From the NCBI RefSeq assembly GCF_001507555.1, contig NZ_LQBO01000001.1, forward strand, positions 1,612,001 through 1,676,000: a stretch of 64,000 nucleotides of DNA. The letters run 5' to 3'. The notes below the pieces were generated by a model. That model saw only the letters and a list, made by a program, of their open reading frames with translations. It was not told the DNA's origin and made no database searches. Position 1 is the stretch's first letter, and every line of letters starts with the position of its first letter. This DNA comes from Thiomicrospira sp. XS5. Its GTDB lineage: Bacteria > Pseudomonadota > Gammaproteobacteria > Thiomicrospirales > Thiomicrospiraceae. This document shows, in pieces, positions 42,870 to 52,671 of the stretch. The translations under genes and the position numbers were made by a program.

Positions 42870-43484
42870 TTATCGTCCAAGATATTGAATTTTGACCAGC
42901 GCACCAAAAATAGGGTGGTCAAAATAATGCAGTTCGCCGGATTTGATTTTGCGTGACTCTTTTAACTGAAAACGCCAGAAATCGGGTAAATCCACTTCTT
43001 CCAAATTCTCGTTGGCGGCGAATTCGTCGCGAATGCGCAGTGGAATTTTGCGTTCCAATTCCAGGTCTAAACGCACATGGGCGTAACGGGATTTATAGAA
43101 CACCATTGTGCCGAGCAGTTTGGATTGATAGCTTTTTTCCGGCAGGGCTTCGATCAGAACCGGCTTGGTTTGATCTTCCGGCTTGCCTTCCAGTACCCAG
43201 CTGGTGTGATAGAGAATGTGGTAGCCTTTTTTCGGCGTCATTTTGTTGGCTTCGCTTTGCAACATGAAGCGGTTGGCCGGAAGGGTGGTGAGGTTGACGG
43301 CTCCGTCGGTGTTGATTAAATCCGGTTCGTGCCAGTATTCCTCGGTCCAGCCGCGTAAGGCCAGGGTTTCAAAAACAATCAATTCCACCTGATATTTCGG
43401 CAAGCCTTCCGCTTGGGCTTTGGTGGCGAAGCCCAAGCTGAGAAGGCAAATCGTGATGAGGCTGAAAAACAATCGTGTGTGCAT
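42870..43484 (-). CDS. csiV: CsiV family periplasmic protein
   Basis: A 204-aa exported protein with a Sec signal peptide (about 1-25, ending in AQA). The mature part opens with YQVELIVFE, typical of the CsiV/PF10972 family, described as peptidoglycan-binding. The ATG directly abuts the mfd stop codon, so it is expressed from the mfd transcript. A csiV-like gene beside mfd is also seen in other gammaproteobacteria. Confidence 0.82.
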   Translation of the reverse strand: MHTRLFFSLITICLLSLGFATKAQAEGLPKYQVELIVFETLALRGWTEEYWHEPDLINTDGAVNLTTLPANRFMLQSEANKMTPKKGYHILYHTSWVLEGKPEDQTKPVLIEALPEKSYQSKLLGTMVFYKSRYAHVRLDLELERKIPLRIRDEFAANENLEEVDLPDFWRFQLKESRKIKSGELHYFDHPIFGALVKIQYLGR

Positions 43485-46400
43485 TTAGGTGTCCTTATTT
43501 GCGATGGTTGCCACGATCAGTTCAATGGCGTCGATTCGTTGTTTCATGTCAGGCATTGTATCGAAATATTTTAATTCCGTTTGCCCTTTTAGTTGATAGT
43601 TCTTCGGGTGATTTTGAATCAATTTAATCAATTCCACCGGGTTGATGTTCGGGCTGTCGCCGAATTGGATGCGAATCATCGATTCGGACGCTTCGAGTTT
43701 TTTCAGGTTCAGCGGTTCGATCAACAGTTTGACGCGGGTGGCTTCGAACAGGTTTTTGACCTGCGGCGGCAAAAGCCCGAAACGGTCAATCATTTCCACT
43801 TCCAATTCTTGCAAGTTGGCGTTGCTGTCGGCACTGGCGATGCGTTTGTAGAACACTAAACGAGTGTGGATGTCCGGCAGGTAGTCTTCCGGAATCAAGG
43901 CCGGTAAACCAAGTTCGATTTCTGCGCCGGTGTGGAGCTTGGCTTCCAACTCGGGTTGTTTGCCGGATTTTAACGATTTAACGGCGCGCTCCAACAATTC
44001 GGAGTAAAGGCCGAAACCGATTTCCTGAATCTGGCCGGATTGACCGTCACCGAGCAGTTCGCCCGCGCCACGGATTTCCAAGTCGTGGCTGGCAAGCATG
44101 AACCCGGCACCGAGAGTGTCGTGTTTGGCGATGGCGGTGAGGCGTTTTTCCGCATCGGCGGTCATCAGGCTTTTCCCGGCGGTGAACATATAGGCGTAAG
44201 CTTTGTGGTGTGAACGCCCGACACGGCCGCGTAACTGATGCAATTGCGCCAGACCGAATTTGTCGGCGCGGTGAATCAAAATGGTGTTGGCGGTCGGGAT
44301 GTCGATACCGGTTTCGATGATGGTGGTGCAGACCAGGATGTTGAAACGGCGGTGATAAAAATTCTGCATCACCTGTTCCAGCTCACGCTCGTGCATTTGA
44401 CCGTGGGCGACGTCGACCTTGGCTTCCGGCAGGAGTTCGCGCATGTCTTCGGCCATTTGCTCGATGCGGTCGACGTTGTTGTAAAGCAAATAAATTTGCC
44501 CGCCACGGCGGATTTCCCGCAGACAGGCTTCTTTGACCACGTCCGGGTTCCATTCCTGCACGAAAGTTTGCACCGCTAGGCGTTTGGCCGGCGGCGTGGC
44601 GATAATCGATAAGTCACGTAGGTCATTCATCGCCATGTTAAGGGTTCTTGGAATCGGTGTGGCGGTCATGGTGAGCACGTCCACCTCGGTGCGCAGTTTC
44701 TTGAGCTGTTCTTTTTGGCGCACGCCGAAACGGTGTTCCTCGTCGATGATGATCAGGCCGAGGTTGTCGAATTTCATGTCGCCCTGAATCAGCTTATGGG
44801 TGCCGATAACGATATCGACCTGTTTGTTTTGAACCGCTTCGAGAATCTGTTTGGTTTCCTTGGCGGTTTGGAAACGGGATAAGCCTTCAATGCGCACCGG
44901 CCAGTCGGCAAAACGGTTTTTAAAGTTTTCCATGTGTTGCTGTGCCAGCAGGGTGGTCGGCACCAAGACCGCAACCTGTTTGCCGGCGTAAGCCGCAATG
45001 AAGGCGGCGCGCATGGCCACTTCGGTTTTGCCGAAGCCGACGTCGCCGCAAATGAGGCGGTCCATCGGTTTGCTGGCTTGCATGTCATGCACCACCGCAT
45101 CAATGGCGGCCTCCTGATCGGGCGTTTCTTCGAACGGGAAGCTGGCGCTGAAACGGGCGTAAGCTTCTTCGTCGGTTTCGAAAGAATGACCAGGCCTGGC
45201 TTCGCGCTGGGCGTAGATGTCGAGCAGTTCGGCGGCGACGTCGCGGACTTTTTCGGCGGCTTTGCGCTTGGCTTTGTCCCATTTGTCGGAGCCGAGTTTG
45301 TGTAAGGGTGCGGTTTCGGCGCTGGCGCCGGTGTAACGGCTGATGAGGTGCAGCGAGGTGACGGGCACGTATAACTTGGCGTCCCCGGCGTATTCGATCA
45401 TCAGGAATTCGTGTTCTTCGCCTTGGATGGTCATGGTTTCCAGACCCAGGTAGCGGCCGACCCCGTGGTCGAAATGGACTATCGGGCTGCCGACGTCCAG
45501 TTCGATGAGGTTGGAAATGGCGGTGTCGAATTCGGAGTGTTTGCGCTTACGGCGTCGTTTCTGAATGACGGTTTGACCGAAAATTTGCGCTTCGGAAATC
45601 AGGCAGAAATCCGGTGTGAAGATGGATTCCTCCAACGGTCCGACCACGATTTGATGCGGTAAATCGTTGTGTTTGAAGGCATTCCAATCATCAACGGTTT
45701 TCGGAACTTTTCCTTTAAATTCAGTGTGTTTTCCGAGCAGTGTTAACAGCGTTTCTCGGCGTCCGGTGGATTCGGCGCAATACAGAATGCGGCCGCCGTA
45801 TTCGCTGTGGTACTGATCCAGAAACGCGTTGAGTTTGGCCATTGGGTATTCGCTGTTGGCCTGGACGTTTAAATCCGGTGTCGGCAGCGTTTTGAAGTCC
45901 ACCTGGCTTTTGCCGGACGCAATGCGTTCCATTTGAATGCGGTGGTGGTTTTTCAGGGCGCTGAAAATTTCGTTTTCAGTTTGAATCAATTCTTCCGGCG
46001 GCAACACCGGGTAGTCCGGGTTGTGCTGGGCGATTTGATAGCGCTCGCGGTAATCGCGCCAGTTTTGTTCAATGGCGTCCTGAATGGCCGGTTGACTGAA
46101 GAACAGACTGTTTTCGGGAATGTAGTCAAACAGTGTGGCGGTTTCGGGGTGAAATAATGACAGGTAATATTCCAGGCCATCAACAGTCTGGCCGTTATGA
46201 ACCGCTTTGTACAACAGGCTGTTGCGGGATTCGTCGCCGAAAGTTTGCCGGAAGGATTGCTTGAATAGGGTGATGCCGTCCGGGTTGAGGTCGTATTCTT
46301 TGGCGGGCAGGAGTTCGATTTGCTCAATCTGTTCGGTGCTGAGCTGGGTTTCCGGGTCGAAGCAGCGGATGGTTTCGACTTCGTCGTCGAACAGGTCCAA

Positions 46401-46958
46401 CCGGAAAGGCGTGCGGCTGCCCATCGGGAAGAGGTCGATAATCGAGCCGCGCACCGCAAATTCGCCGTGTTCCATCACCTGACTGACGCGTTGATAACCG
46501 CCGGATTCCAAACGCTGGGTAAAGGGTTCGGTGTCGAGGGTGTCGCCACACTTTAAGATAAAGGTGTATTGTTCAATGAAGCTGTGGGGAACCACTTTCT
46601 GCAACAGGGTGCTGACCGGCAGAATCAAAATGCCTTTTTGGGTTTGCGGCAGTTGATAGAGCGTGCGCAGGCGTTGCGAGATGATGTCCTGGTGCGGTGA
46701 AAACTGATCGTAGGGCAGGGTTTCCCATTCCGGAAAGTTCAGAATCGAAAGGTCGCCTTCGGAAAAGAAGTTCAGCGCGTCTTCGTATTTATTGGCTTCG
46801 CTCATGTCCTGAGTCAGCAAAACCACCAGGCCTGGGTGATTTCGGGCTTTTTCCATAATGGCGAGGGCATCTTCGGCGGAGGTGTTGAGCGACCAGTGGG
46901 AGACTTGGCCTTTAAGCGGAACCTGTTCGGCTTCCAGCAAGGAATAGGTTTTGGACAT
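43485..46958 (-). CDS. mfd: Transcription-repair coupling factor
   Basis: The 1157-aa DNA translocase that removes stalled RNA polymerase and recruits UvrA. It has the UvrB-homology module (about 1-340), the RNA polymerase-interacting CarD-like domain (near 480-545, LDVGSPIVHFDHGVGRY), RecG-type helicase motifs with Walker A GDVGFGKTE (about 638) and DEEH (about 738), and the C-terminal TRCF domain. All expected parts are present. Two exact palindrome copies lie within the gene. Confidence 0.97.
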   Translation of the reverse strand: MSKTYSLLEAEQVPLKGQVSHWSLNTSAEDALAIMEKARNHPGLVVLLTQDMSEANKYEDALNFFSEGDLSILNFPEWETLPYDQFSPHQDIISQRLRTLYQLPQTQKGILILPVSTLLQKVVPHSFIEQYTFILKCGDTLDTEPFTQRLESGGYQRVSQVMEHGEFAVRGSIIDLFPMGSRTPFRLDLFDDEVETIRCFDPETQLSTEQIEQIELLPAKEYDLNPDGITLFKQSFRQTFGDESRNSLLYKAVHNGQTVDGLEYYLSLFHPETATLFDYIPENSLFFSQPAIQDAIEQNWRDYRERYQIAQHNPDYPVLPPEELIQTENEIFSALKNHHRIQMERIASGKSQVDFKTLPTPDLNVQANSEYPMAKLNAFLDQYHSEYGGRILYCAESTGRRETLLTLLGKHTEFKGKVPKTVDDWNAFKHNDLPHQIVVGPLEESIFTPDFCLISEAQIFGQTVIQKRRRKRKHSEFDTAISNLIELDVGSPIVHFDHGVGRYLGLETMTIQGEEHEFLMIEYAGDAKLYVPVTSLHLISRYTGASAETAPLHKLGSDKWDKAKRKAAEKVRDVAAELLDIYAQREARPGHSFETDEEAYARFSASFPFEETPDQEAAIDAVVHDMQASKPMDRLICGDVGFGKTEVAMRAAFIAAYAGKQVAVLVPTTLLAQQHMENFKNRFADWPVRIEGLSRFQTAKETKQILEAVQNKQVDIVIGTHKLIQGDMKFDNLGLIIIDEEHRFGVRQKEQLKKLRTEVDVLTMTATPIPRTLNMAMNDLRDLSIIATPPAKRLAVQTFVQEWNPDVVKEACLREIRRGGQIYLLYNNVDRIEQMAEDMRELLPEAKVDVAHGQMHERELEQVMQNFYHRRFNILVCTTIIETGIDIPTANTILIHRADKFGLAQLHQLRGRVGRSHHKAYAYMFTAGKSLMTADAEKRLTAIAKHDTLGAGFMLASHDLEIRGAGELLGDGQSGQIQEIGFGLYSELLERAVKSLKSGKQPELEAKLHTGAEIELGLPALIPEDYLPDIHTRLVFYKRIASADSNANLQELEVEMIDRFGLLPPQVKNLFEATRVKLLIEPLNLKKLEASESMIRIQFGDSPNINPVELIKLIQNHPKNYQLKGQTELKYFDTMPDMKQRIDAIELIVATIANKDT
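45190..45199. repeat. CCAGGCCTGG palindrome, coding copy in mfd
   Basis: Exact copy encoding Ala-Arg-Pro-Gly in REARPGHS. Confidence 0.9.
46826..46835. repeat. CCAGGCCTGG palindrome, second coding copy in mfd
   Basis: Exact copy near the 5' end, encoding Pro-Gly-Leu in NHPGLVV. Confidence 0.9.
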
Positions 46959-47121
46959 GCGAATTTCTGCGGTTTCTTGTATGGGTCGGGTTGAAATGAC
47001 GGTATTTTATCAAAATATTGCTTTCAACTGGCGTTTTCAGGCAGCATAATAGCCGCCATCTGTTCGTATAAATACATCGTGTAGAACGATACCAAATCGC
47101 ATCGGGAAAAGGGTTGAATCA

Positions 47122-48348
47122 ATGGTGAAGGGTCGCTGGGCTTACAACTGGGTACAAATTTTAGCGCATCATTACGGGAAAAGTGCTGTGGTGTTCGGTG
47201 CCTTGTGGTTGTTGGCGCTGGGCGGGCTATTTCAGTCCTTAGCGTTATTCGAGCAGATGAATTTTGTGTGGGTTGGGTTGGCGTTGGCGCTGATGGGCGC
47301 GGTCGCGGTTAAGGTGATGGATTCGGTGAAGGCCGGTGTGCTGCTGTTTGGCTTAAGTTTGGCGGTGTTGGGCGCCGTATTGGGGTTGTTAGGCTGGTTT
47401 GGCTTGGCGTTGAATGAAGCGTCTGTGCTGGGCATGGTGGTGGTGTTGGCGTTGATGATGAGCAACCTGGTGCATGTGATGGCGGCTTTGTTGCGGGAAA
47501 TGGCACGGGGTGGGTTTCAGCATGATGCCTTGGCCGAAGCCTTGAATATGAATGCGGCGCCGATTTTGTTATCCAACCTGACAACGGGGTTGGGATTTGG
47601 TGTGGCCGCTTTTTACGACCCACGTTTAATGGATGCGGCCTGGATTGTGGTGTTGGGCGCCGCCGTAAGTTACGCCATGTTGATGACGGCGCTGCCGCTG
47701 ATTTTGTTGCGTTGGTTTTTGGAATTCCGCGTCGGACATTATGAAGATCGCCATGGTTTTATTGGTTTGGCGGAAAAATTTCAGGCGTATCCACGGTGGG
47801 TGACGCTCATGCTGTGGCTGTCCGCTTTACTGGTGGTGATGAGCCTGGTTTACTTAGGCCGTAAGCTGGATAACCTGAGCGCGGTGGGCGTGATGTTAGC
47901 CACGAGTTTTGTGGTGTTATTAGTATTTTGGCATGACCTTAAAATAACTTTAATGACCCTATTAAGCAGTGTTTTGTCGGTTATTTTGGTTTTGACTGCG
48001 TATTTTTCCGTGCAAAATCTGCAAGCGATATCGGCCGTCATTTTGATTGTGCCGCTCGGAATCGTATTGGATGATGCCATTCATTACTTTGCGCGTTACT
48101 TGAAGTCAAAGCGGGGGTATTTTAACGATGTGGAGTCGTGTCACCGGTTTGCACTGGCCAGCGTAGGACGGCCGATTTGGGCCACTACGCAGATTTTGAT
48201 CGCCGGATTATTGGTGTTGAGTTTCAGCGAAAATACACTGGTGCAACAGGCGAGTTTGATTACACTTTTGGCGGTTTTATTAGCCTCGTATATTGTGTTG
48301 GTTTGGCTGCCGGCGCTGGGGTTAAAAAAGGCCAAAAACAACCGCTAA
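47122..48348 (+). CDS. RND/MMPL-like permease lacking the periplasmic porter loops
   Basis: A 408-aa inner-membrane protein with about 12 helices in two six-helix repeats. The second repeat keeps the RND TM4 feature IVPLGIVLDDAIHYFARYL and the TM5-TM6 pattern GRPIWATTQILIAGLLVLSFS; the first repeat mirrors it (SNLTTGLGFGVAAFYD). The large loops that normally follow helices 1 and 7 are missing, so drug- or lipid-binding porter domains are absent. Two acidic residues (LDDAIH) could carry protons. The substrate is unknown. Confidence 0.75.
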   Translation: MVKGRWAYNWVQILAHHYGKSAVVFGALWLLALGGLFQSLALFEQMNFVWVGLALALMGAVAVKVMDSVKAGVLLFGLSLAVLGAVLGLLGWFGLALNEASVLGMVVVLALMMSNLVHVMAALLREMARGGFQHDALAEALNMNAAPILLSNLTTGLGFGVAAFYDPRLMDAAWIVVLGAAVSYAMLMTALPLILLRWFLEFRVGHYEDRHGFIGLAEKFQAYPRWVTLMLWLSALLVVMSLVYLGRKLDNLSAVGVMLATSFVVLLVFWHDLKITLMTLLSSVLSVILVLTAYFSVQNLQAISAVILIVPLGIVLDDAIHYFARYLKSKRGYFNDVESCHRFALASVGRPIWATTQILIAGLLVLSFSENTLVQQASLITLLAVLLASYIVLVWLPALGLKKAKNNR

Positions 48349-48651
48349 TAAAATTTATTCCACAAAATCAGTAAAACTTATTATTCAATATACGAAAAAT
48401 TTATTTTTAATTTGAATATTAATGCTTCATTATTTCCGGTCAAGAAGTCTGTGGTAACTCAAAAACAGCACGGATAGGGCGTCTTGGTCGAAACAGTCGC
48501 CACTTTCCGGCTCGGATTTCTCAAATAAAAATCAGATAAGCGCTTGATGTTGCAGCGGGATTCAGAGTTTTCGGGATCTGAAGCCTAAAACCTTATTCTT
48601 GTTTGACGGTTAAGTGCAATTTCTAGAGATACGAATGAAAAGGAACGAAAA
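48349..48651. other. 303-bp region upstream of sqr
   Basis: The first 100 bases are AT-rich and the last 50 carry the sqr ribosome site (AAAGGAACGAAAA before ATG). TTGACG at 48603 could be a -35 box, but no good -10 sits at the right distance. No gene or strong dyad is seen. A sulfide-responsive control region is plausible but not shown. Confidence 0.35.
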
Positions 48652-49959
48652 ATGGCAACAATTGTTGTAGTAGGGTCAAGCACCGGTGGTCTACCGATGG
48701 CTTACGATGTTCGTAAGCACCTAGGCAAAGAACACACCATCAAAGTCGTAAACGCAATCGACGAGTTTAACTTCGTCCCATCCAACCCTTGGGTGGCGGT
48801 CGGCTGGCGTAAACCGGAAGACATCTCTTTCAAGCTAGAGCCGCATTTGACGCGTAAAGGCATCGAGTTCTACCACCAGACTGTGACGAAGCTGGATGCT
48901 CCGAACAACAAAATCACTTTGGATGACGGTAACGAAATGGACTACGATTACCTGATTCTGGCCACGGGTCCGGCACTGGCCTTTGAAGAAATCGAGGGCT
49001 TTGGACCTAAGAGTCACGGCGGGAATACAGTTTCCGTTTGTACAACGCCGCACGCGACTGAAGCGTTTGAGCAGTGGGAAGAGTTCTGCGAGAACCCTGG
49101 CCCAATCGTTGTGGGTGCCGTTCAAGGTGCATCCTGTTATGGTCCGGCTTACGAGTTTGCGATGATCATGGAAACCGATTTGCGTAAGCGTAAGATTCGT
49201 AGCCAGGTACCAATGACGTTTGTGACGTCTGAGCCTTACATCGGTCACTTGGGGCTAGGTGGTGTTGGTGATTCCAAAGGGTTGATGGAAACCGAAATGC
49301 GTAACCGTCACATCAACTGGATCTGCAACGCTAAAGTCACCAAAATCGAAGACGGCAAAATGTATGTCGACGAGCACAATAACAAGGGTGACGTTATTGA
49401 CCAGCACGAGTTGCCATTTAAATATTCCATGATGTTGCCGGCGTTTAAAGGGTCTAAATTCTTGCAAGAATTGGCTGAGCCAGAAAACATGGGTGGGCCT
49501 TTGGTTAACCCACGTGGTTTCGTGAAAGTGGACAGCTTCAGCCGCAACCCAACTTATCACAACATTTATGCGTTGGGTGTGGGGATTGCGATTCCACCCG
49601 TTGAAAAAACGCCGGTTCCGGTGGGTACGCCAAAAACCGGTTTGATGATTGAGTCGATGGTGACCGCGATCTGCCACAACATTGAAGCAAACCTGGAAGG
49701 GAAAGAGCCGGATTCCGAACCAACTTGGAACACTGTGTGTCTAGCCGACATGGGGGATACCGGTGCGGCGTTTGTGGCCTTGCCACAGATTCCACCACGT
49801 AACCTGACTTGGGCGAAGCGTGGTAAGTGGGTTCACTTGGCAAAAATCGCATTTGAAAAATACTTCATCCGTAATATGAAAGCCGGTAATTCCGAGCCGA
49901 TTTACCAGAAGTACATTATGAAAATGTTGGGGATCAACCGTTTGAAATCCGACAAATAA
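48652..49959 (+). CDS. sqr: Sulfide:quinone oxidoreductase
   Basis: A 435-aa FAD enzyme that oxidises sulfide to polysulfide or sulfur and passes electrons to quinone on the membrane. The N-terminal FAD motif is VVVGSSTGG (5-13). The three redox cysteines match the type I enzyme layout: Cys130 (VSVCTTPHA), Cys162 (GASCYGPAYEF, exactly 32 residues later) and Cys363 (VCLADMGDTG). An amphipathic C-terminal helix for membrane attachment follows. Codon choice and a strong terminator fit high expression. This is the best indicator of sulfur oxidation in the window. Confidence 0.95.
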   Translation: MATIVVVGSSTGGLPMAYDVRKHLGKEHTIKVVNAIDEFNFVPSNPWVAVGWRKPEDISFKLEPHLTRKGIEFYHQTVTKLDAPNNKITLDDGNEMDYDYLILATGPALAFEEIEGFGPKSHGGNTVSVCTTPHATEAFEQWEEFCENPGPIVVGAVQGASCYGPAYEFAMIMETDLRKRKIRSQVPMTFVTSEPYIGHLGLGGVGDSKGLMETEMRNRHINWICNAKVTKIEDGKMYVDEHNNKGDVIDQHELPFKYSMMLPAFKGSKFLQELAEPENMGGPLVNPRGFVKVDSFSRNPTYHNIYALGVGIAIPPVEKTPVPVGTPKTGLMIESMVTAICHNIEANLEGKEPDSEPTWNTVCLADMGDTGAAFVALPQIPPRNLTWAKRGKWVHLAKIAFEKYFIRNMKAGNSEPIYQKYIMKMLGINRLKSDK

Positions 49960-49979
49960 GACGTTCTTCGTCTTTCAGT

Positions 49980-50009
49980 AAAAACGCCCTCCTTGTGAGG
50001 GCGTTTTTG
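49980..50009 (+). terminator. Rho-independent terminator after sqr
   Basis: AAAACGCCCTC pairs perfectly with GAGGGCGTTTT around CTTGT, 21 bases after the stop. Confidence 0.95.
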
Positions 50010-50083
50010 TTTGTGGCATTCAGTGAAAAGGCTTAACGCTTAAAGTCATCATTGCCGCAAGGCTTTGCTTTATAATAAGCGCC

Positions 50084-50710
50084 ATGAATTTAGCCGCCAC
50101 CCTTCATTATCTGGACCTGCTGGGCACCGTCGTGTTTGCCATGACCGGTCTGCTGGCCGCCAGCCGGAAACAGCTCGATTTATTCGGCGCCATTGTCATT
50201 GCCATGGTGACGGCCGTCGGTGGCGGCACTTTGCGTGATTTGATTCTCGATCAACCGGTTTTCTGGTTGTCGGAAAATATCTATATCTATGTGGTGGTGA
50301 TTTCCACCTTGTTCCTGTTTTTCTACGCGCGCTTTCGCAGTTTGCCGACACGCTTGTTGTTGTTTTTGGATGCGTTGGGGTTGGCGGTGTTCAGCGTTAT
50401 TGGGGCGCAGAAAGCGATGGCTTTAGGGTTGTCCGACCCGATCGTGATTATGACCGGCGTCATGACCGGTGTGGTCGGCGGCGTGATTCGGGATGTTTTG
50501 ATGGGCGAAGTGCCGTTAATTTTCCGTAAGGAAATTTATGCGACGGCTTCTTTTGTTGGTATCAGTTTGTTGTTGCTACTGGAAGGTTGGGGTGTGTCGG
50601 CTGACGTGTCGGTCATTGTGTCGATCTTAGTGATTTTCATCTTGCGGGCTTGGGCCGTGCAATTCAATATTGGATTGCCGGTGTTTCAGCCCGTGAATAC
50701 GCAGGATTAA
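50084..50710 (+). CDS. Trimeric intracellular cation (TRIC) channel family protein (YicG/UPF0126)
   Basis: A 208-aa protein with about seven helices arranged as two repeats. Each repeat carries the family motif: AVGGGTLRDLIL near residue 45 and VVGGVIRDVLMGE near 131. Prokaryotic TRIC homologues form trimeric cation channels. The next gene, lolC, starts 15 bases later and may be cotranscribed. Confidence 0.87.
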   Translation: MNLAATLHYLDLLGTVVFAMTGLLAASRKQLDLFGAIVIAMVTAVGGGTLRDLILDQPVFWLSENIYIYVVVISTLFLFFYARFRSLPTRLLLFLDALGLAVFSVIGAQKAMALGLSDPIVIMTGVMTGVVGGVIRDVLMGEVPLIFRKEIYATASFVGISLLLLLEGWGVSADVSVIVSILVIFILRAWAVQFNIGLPVFQPVNTQD

Positions 50711-50725
50711 AGTAAGAGTTTTTCT

Positions 50726-51976
50726 ATGTTCAAACTGCCTTTTGAGTTGTTGTTGGGAATGCGTTACACCCGGGCTAAAAAACGGAATGGGTTCATTTCG
50801 TTTATTTCGCTGTCCTCGATTATCGGGATTGCCTTGGGTGTGACGGCCTTGGTGACGGTGATGTCGATTATGAATGGGTTTCAGCAAGAATTGCGCGACC
50901 GTATTTTAGACATGACGGCGCACATGACCTTGTCCGAGCGCGGCGAACGGTTACACCATTGGCAGGACTTATACGGCATTGTGAAAACCTTGCCGCATGT
51001 AAAAGGGGCCGCGCCGAATGCCATGGGGCAAGGTATGTTGACGGCGGGGGATCGTGTTAAAGGTGTTTTGGTAAGAGGTATTTTGCCGCAGTATGAAGGC
51101 CAGGTGGCGGACGTACAATCCAAAATGATTTACGGTCAAATGGACGATTTGAAATCCCGCGATTACAACATTATTCTCGGCACGGAGTTGGCAAATGGCC
51201 TTGGGGTGTCAGTGGGTGACAAGGTCACCCTGGTCGCGCCGCAAGCGTCAATTTCGCCGATGGGAATTATGCCGCGCTTAAAGCGGTTTACCGTGTCCGG
51301 TCTGTTTGAAGTGGGGATGCACGAATACGACAGTGCGTTGGCGCTGGTGCATATGAATGATGCTCAGCGAGTGTTTAAGTTGGGTGATGCCGTCTCGGCT
51401 TTGCAGTTACGATTGGACGACTTGTTTGCGGTTCGCACGGTGCGCAATGAAATTGCCGATGACATTGATCAGGTGCTGTACATCCGCGACTGGACACAGC
51501 AACATGCCAATTTCTTTAAAGCCATTGAAATGGAAAAGCGCATGATGTTCATTGTATTGGCGTTGATTATTATGGTGGCGGCATTCAATATTGTGTCGAC
51601 CATGGTCATGGTGGTGACCGACAAGCAGAAAGACATTGCCGTGTTGCGCACCATTGGCGCGAGTCCGGCCAGTATTCAAACCATTTTCATGGTGCAGGGC
51701 TTAATCATCGGGATTGTCGGGGCCTTGATGGGGATTGTTGGTGGGGTGACCATTTCCTTGAATATCGACGTCATCGTCCCGTTCATTGAAAACCTGTTCG
51801 GCTTTAAGTTCTTCCCGGCGGATATCTATTACATCAGTAAAATCCCGTCTGACCTGCATTGGGAGGATGTTTGGGTGGTGTCAGGCCTGGCATTTATTTT
51901 GACTTTATTGGCGACGATTTACCCGGCCCGACGCGCGGCCAAAACTCAACCGGCGGAGGCTTTGCGTTATGAGTAA
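50726..51976 (+). CDS. lolC: Lipoprotein-releasing ABC permease LolC/LolE (LolF-type)
   Basis: A 416-aa inner-membrane permease that extracts lipoproteins for LolA. One helix near the N-terminus (SSIIGIALGVTALVTVMSI), a large periplasmic domain (about 45-260), and three C-terminal helices (MacB/FtsX-like) ending with the ARRAAKTQPAEALRYE coupling tail. Only one permease gene accompanies lolD, so it probably forms a homodimer as in LolF systems. It overlaps lolD by 8 bases. Confidence 0.93.
   Translation: MFKLPFELLLGMRYTRAKKRNGFISFISLSSIIGIALGVTALVTVMSIMNGFQQELRDRILDMTAHMTLSERGERLHHWQDLYGIVKTLPHVKGAAPNAMGQGMLTAGDRVKGVLVRGILPQYEGQVADVQSKMIYGQMDDLKSRDYNIILGTELANGLGVSVGDKVTLVAPQASISPMGIMPRLKRFTVSGLFEVGMHEYDSALALVHMNDAQRVFKLGDAVSALQLRLDDLFAVRTVRNEIADDIDQVLYIRDWTQQHANFFKAIEMEKRMMFIVLALIIMVAAFNIVSTMVMVVTDKQKDIAVLRTIGASPASIQTIFMVQGLIIGIVGALMGIVGGVTISLNIDVIVPFIENLFGFKFFPADIYYISKIPSDLHWEDVWVVSGLAFILTLLATIYPARRAAKTQPAEALRYE
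51881..51890. repeat. One-mismatch palindrome (TCAGGCCTGG) in lolC
   Basis: Nine of ten bases match; encodes Ser-Gly-Leu in VVSGLAF. Confidence 0.6.
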
Positions 51977-52670
51977 TGTTATTCTTCATGCCACGAATCT
52001 GGAAAAAGAATACCGTGACGGCAAACTGGTGACGCCGGTCATCAAAGGTTTGGACTTTGAGCTCAAAACCAATGAAAAGGTGGCGATTGTCGGCAGTTCC
52101 GGTTCCGGTAAAAGTACTTTGCTGCATTTGTTGGCCGGATTGGATACACCGACCGGCGGTGAAGTGGGACTGATGGGGCAGGTTTTTTCCCGCCTCAGCG
52201 AAGTCAAACGCGGTCGACTTCGAAATGAATACATGGGGTTTGTGTACCAATTTCACTTTTTATTACCGGAGCTTAGCGCGTTGGAAAACACCATGTTGCC
52301 GTTGCGGGTGGCCCGAAAACCGGCGCACCAAGCACAGCAAGAAGCGGAAGCTTTGCTGGAACGCGTTGGCTTGGCGCATCGTATGGCGCATAAACCAGCC
52401 GAATTGTCGGGCGGGGAGCGTCAGCGGGTTGCGATAGCTCGGGCCTTGATTACCCGCCCGGCCTGTGTGTTGGCCGATGAACCGACCGGTAACCTGGATG
52501 AAACGTCGGCACAACAGGTGTTTGACTTGATGTTGGAGTTGAATCAAGAACTTGATACGGCACTGTTGGTGGTGACGCACGACTTGAAACTGGCCGCGAA
52601 AATGGATCGGCAATATCAGTTGTCGGAAGGCCATTTTGTGACGCCTGATCGCGTGGTGACGCCCGCCTGA
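51969..52670 (+). CDS. lolD: Lipoprotein-releasing ABC ATPase LolD
   Basis: A 233-aa ATPase with Walker A GSSGSGKST, signature LSGGERQRVAIARAL and Walker B VLADEPTGNLD. It powers lipoprotein release through LolC. The start overlaps lolC by 8 bases, and the ABC-F gene starts one base after its stop, so all three are one operon. Confidence 0.96.
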   Translation: MSNVILHATNLEKEYRDGKLVTPVIKGLDFELKTNEKVAIVGSSGSGKSTLLHLLAGLDTPTGGEVGLMGQVFSRLSEVKRGRLRNEYMGFVYQFHFLLPELSALENTMLPLRVARKPAHQAQQEAEALLERVGLAHRMAHKPAELSGGERQRVAIARALITRPACVLADEPTGNLDETSAQQVFDLMLELNQELDTALLVVTHDLKLAAKMDRQYQLSEGHFVTPDRVVTPA

Positions 52671-52671
52671 T

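Noticed and set aside
33117-51890. Counting one-mismatch copies of the palindrome in coding DNA as full members
   Set aside because: Ala-Gly-Leu and Ser-Gly-Leu codons can give such matches by chance, so they are listed separately with lower confidence.
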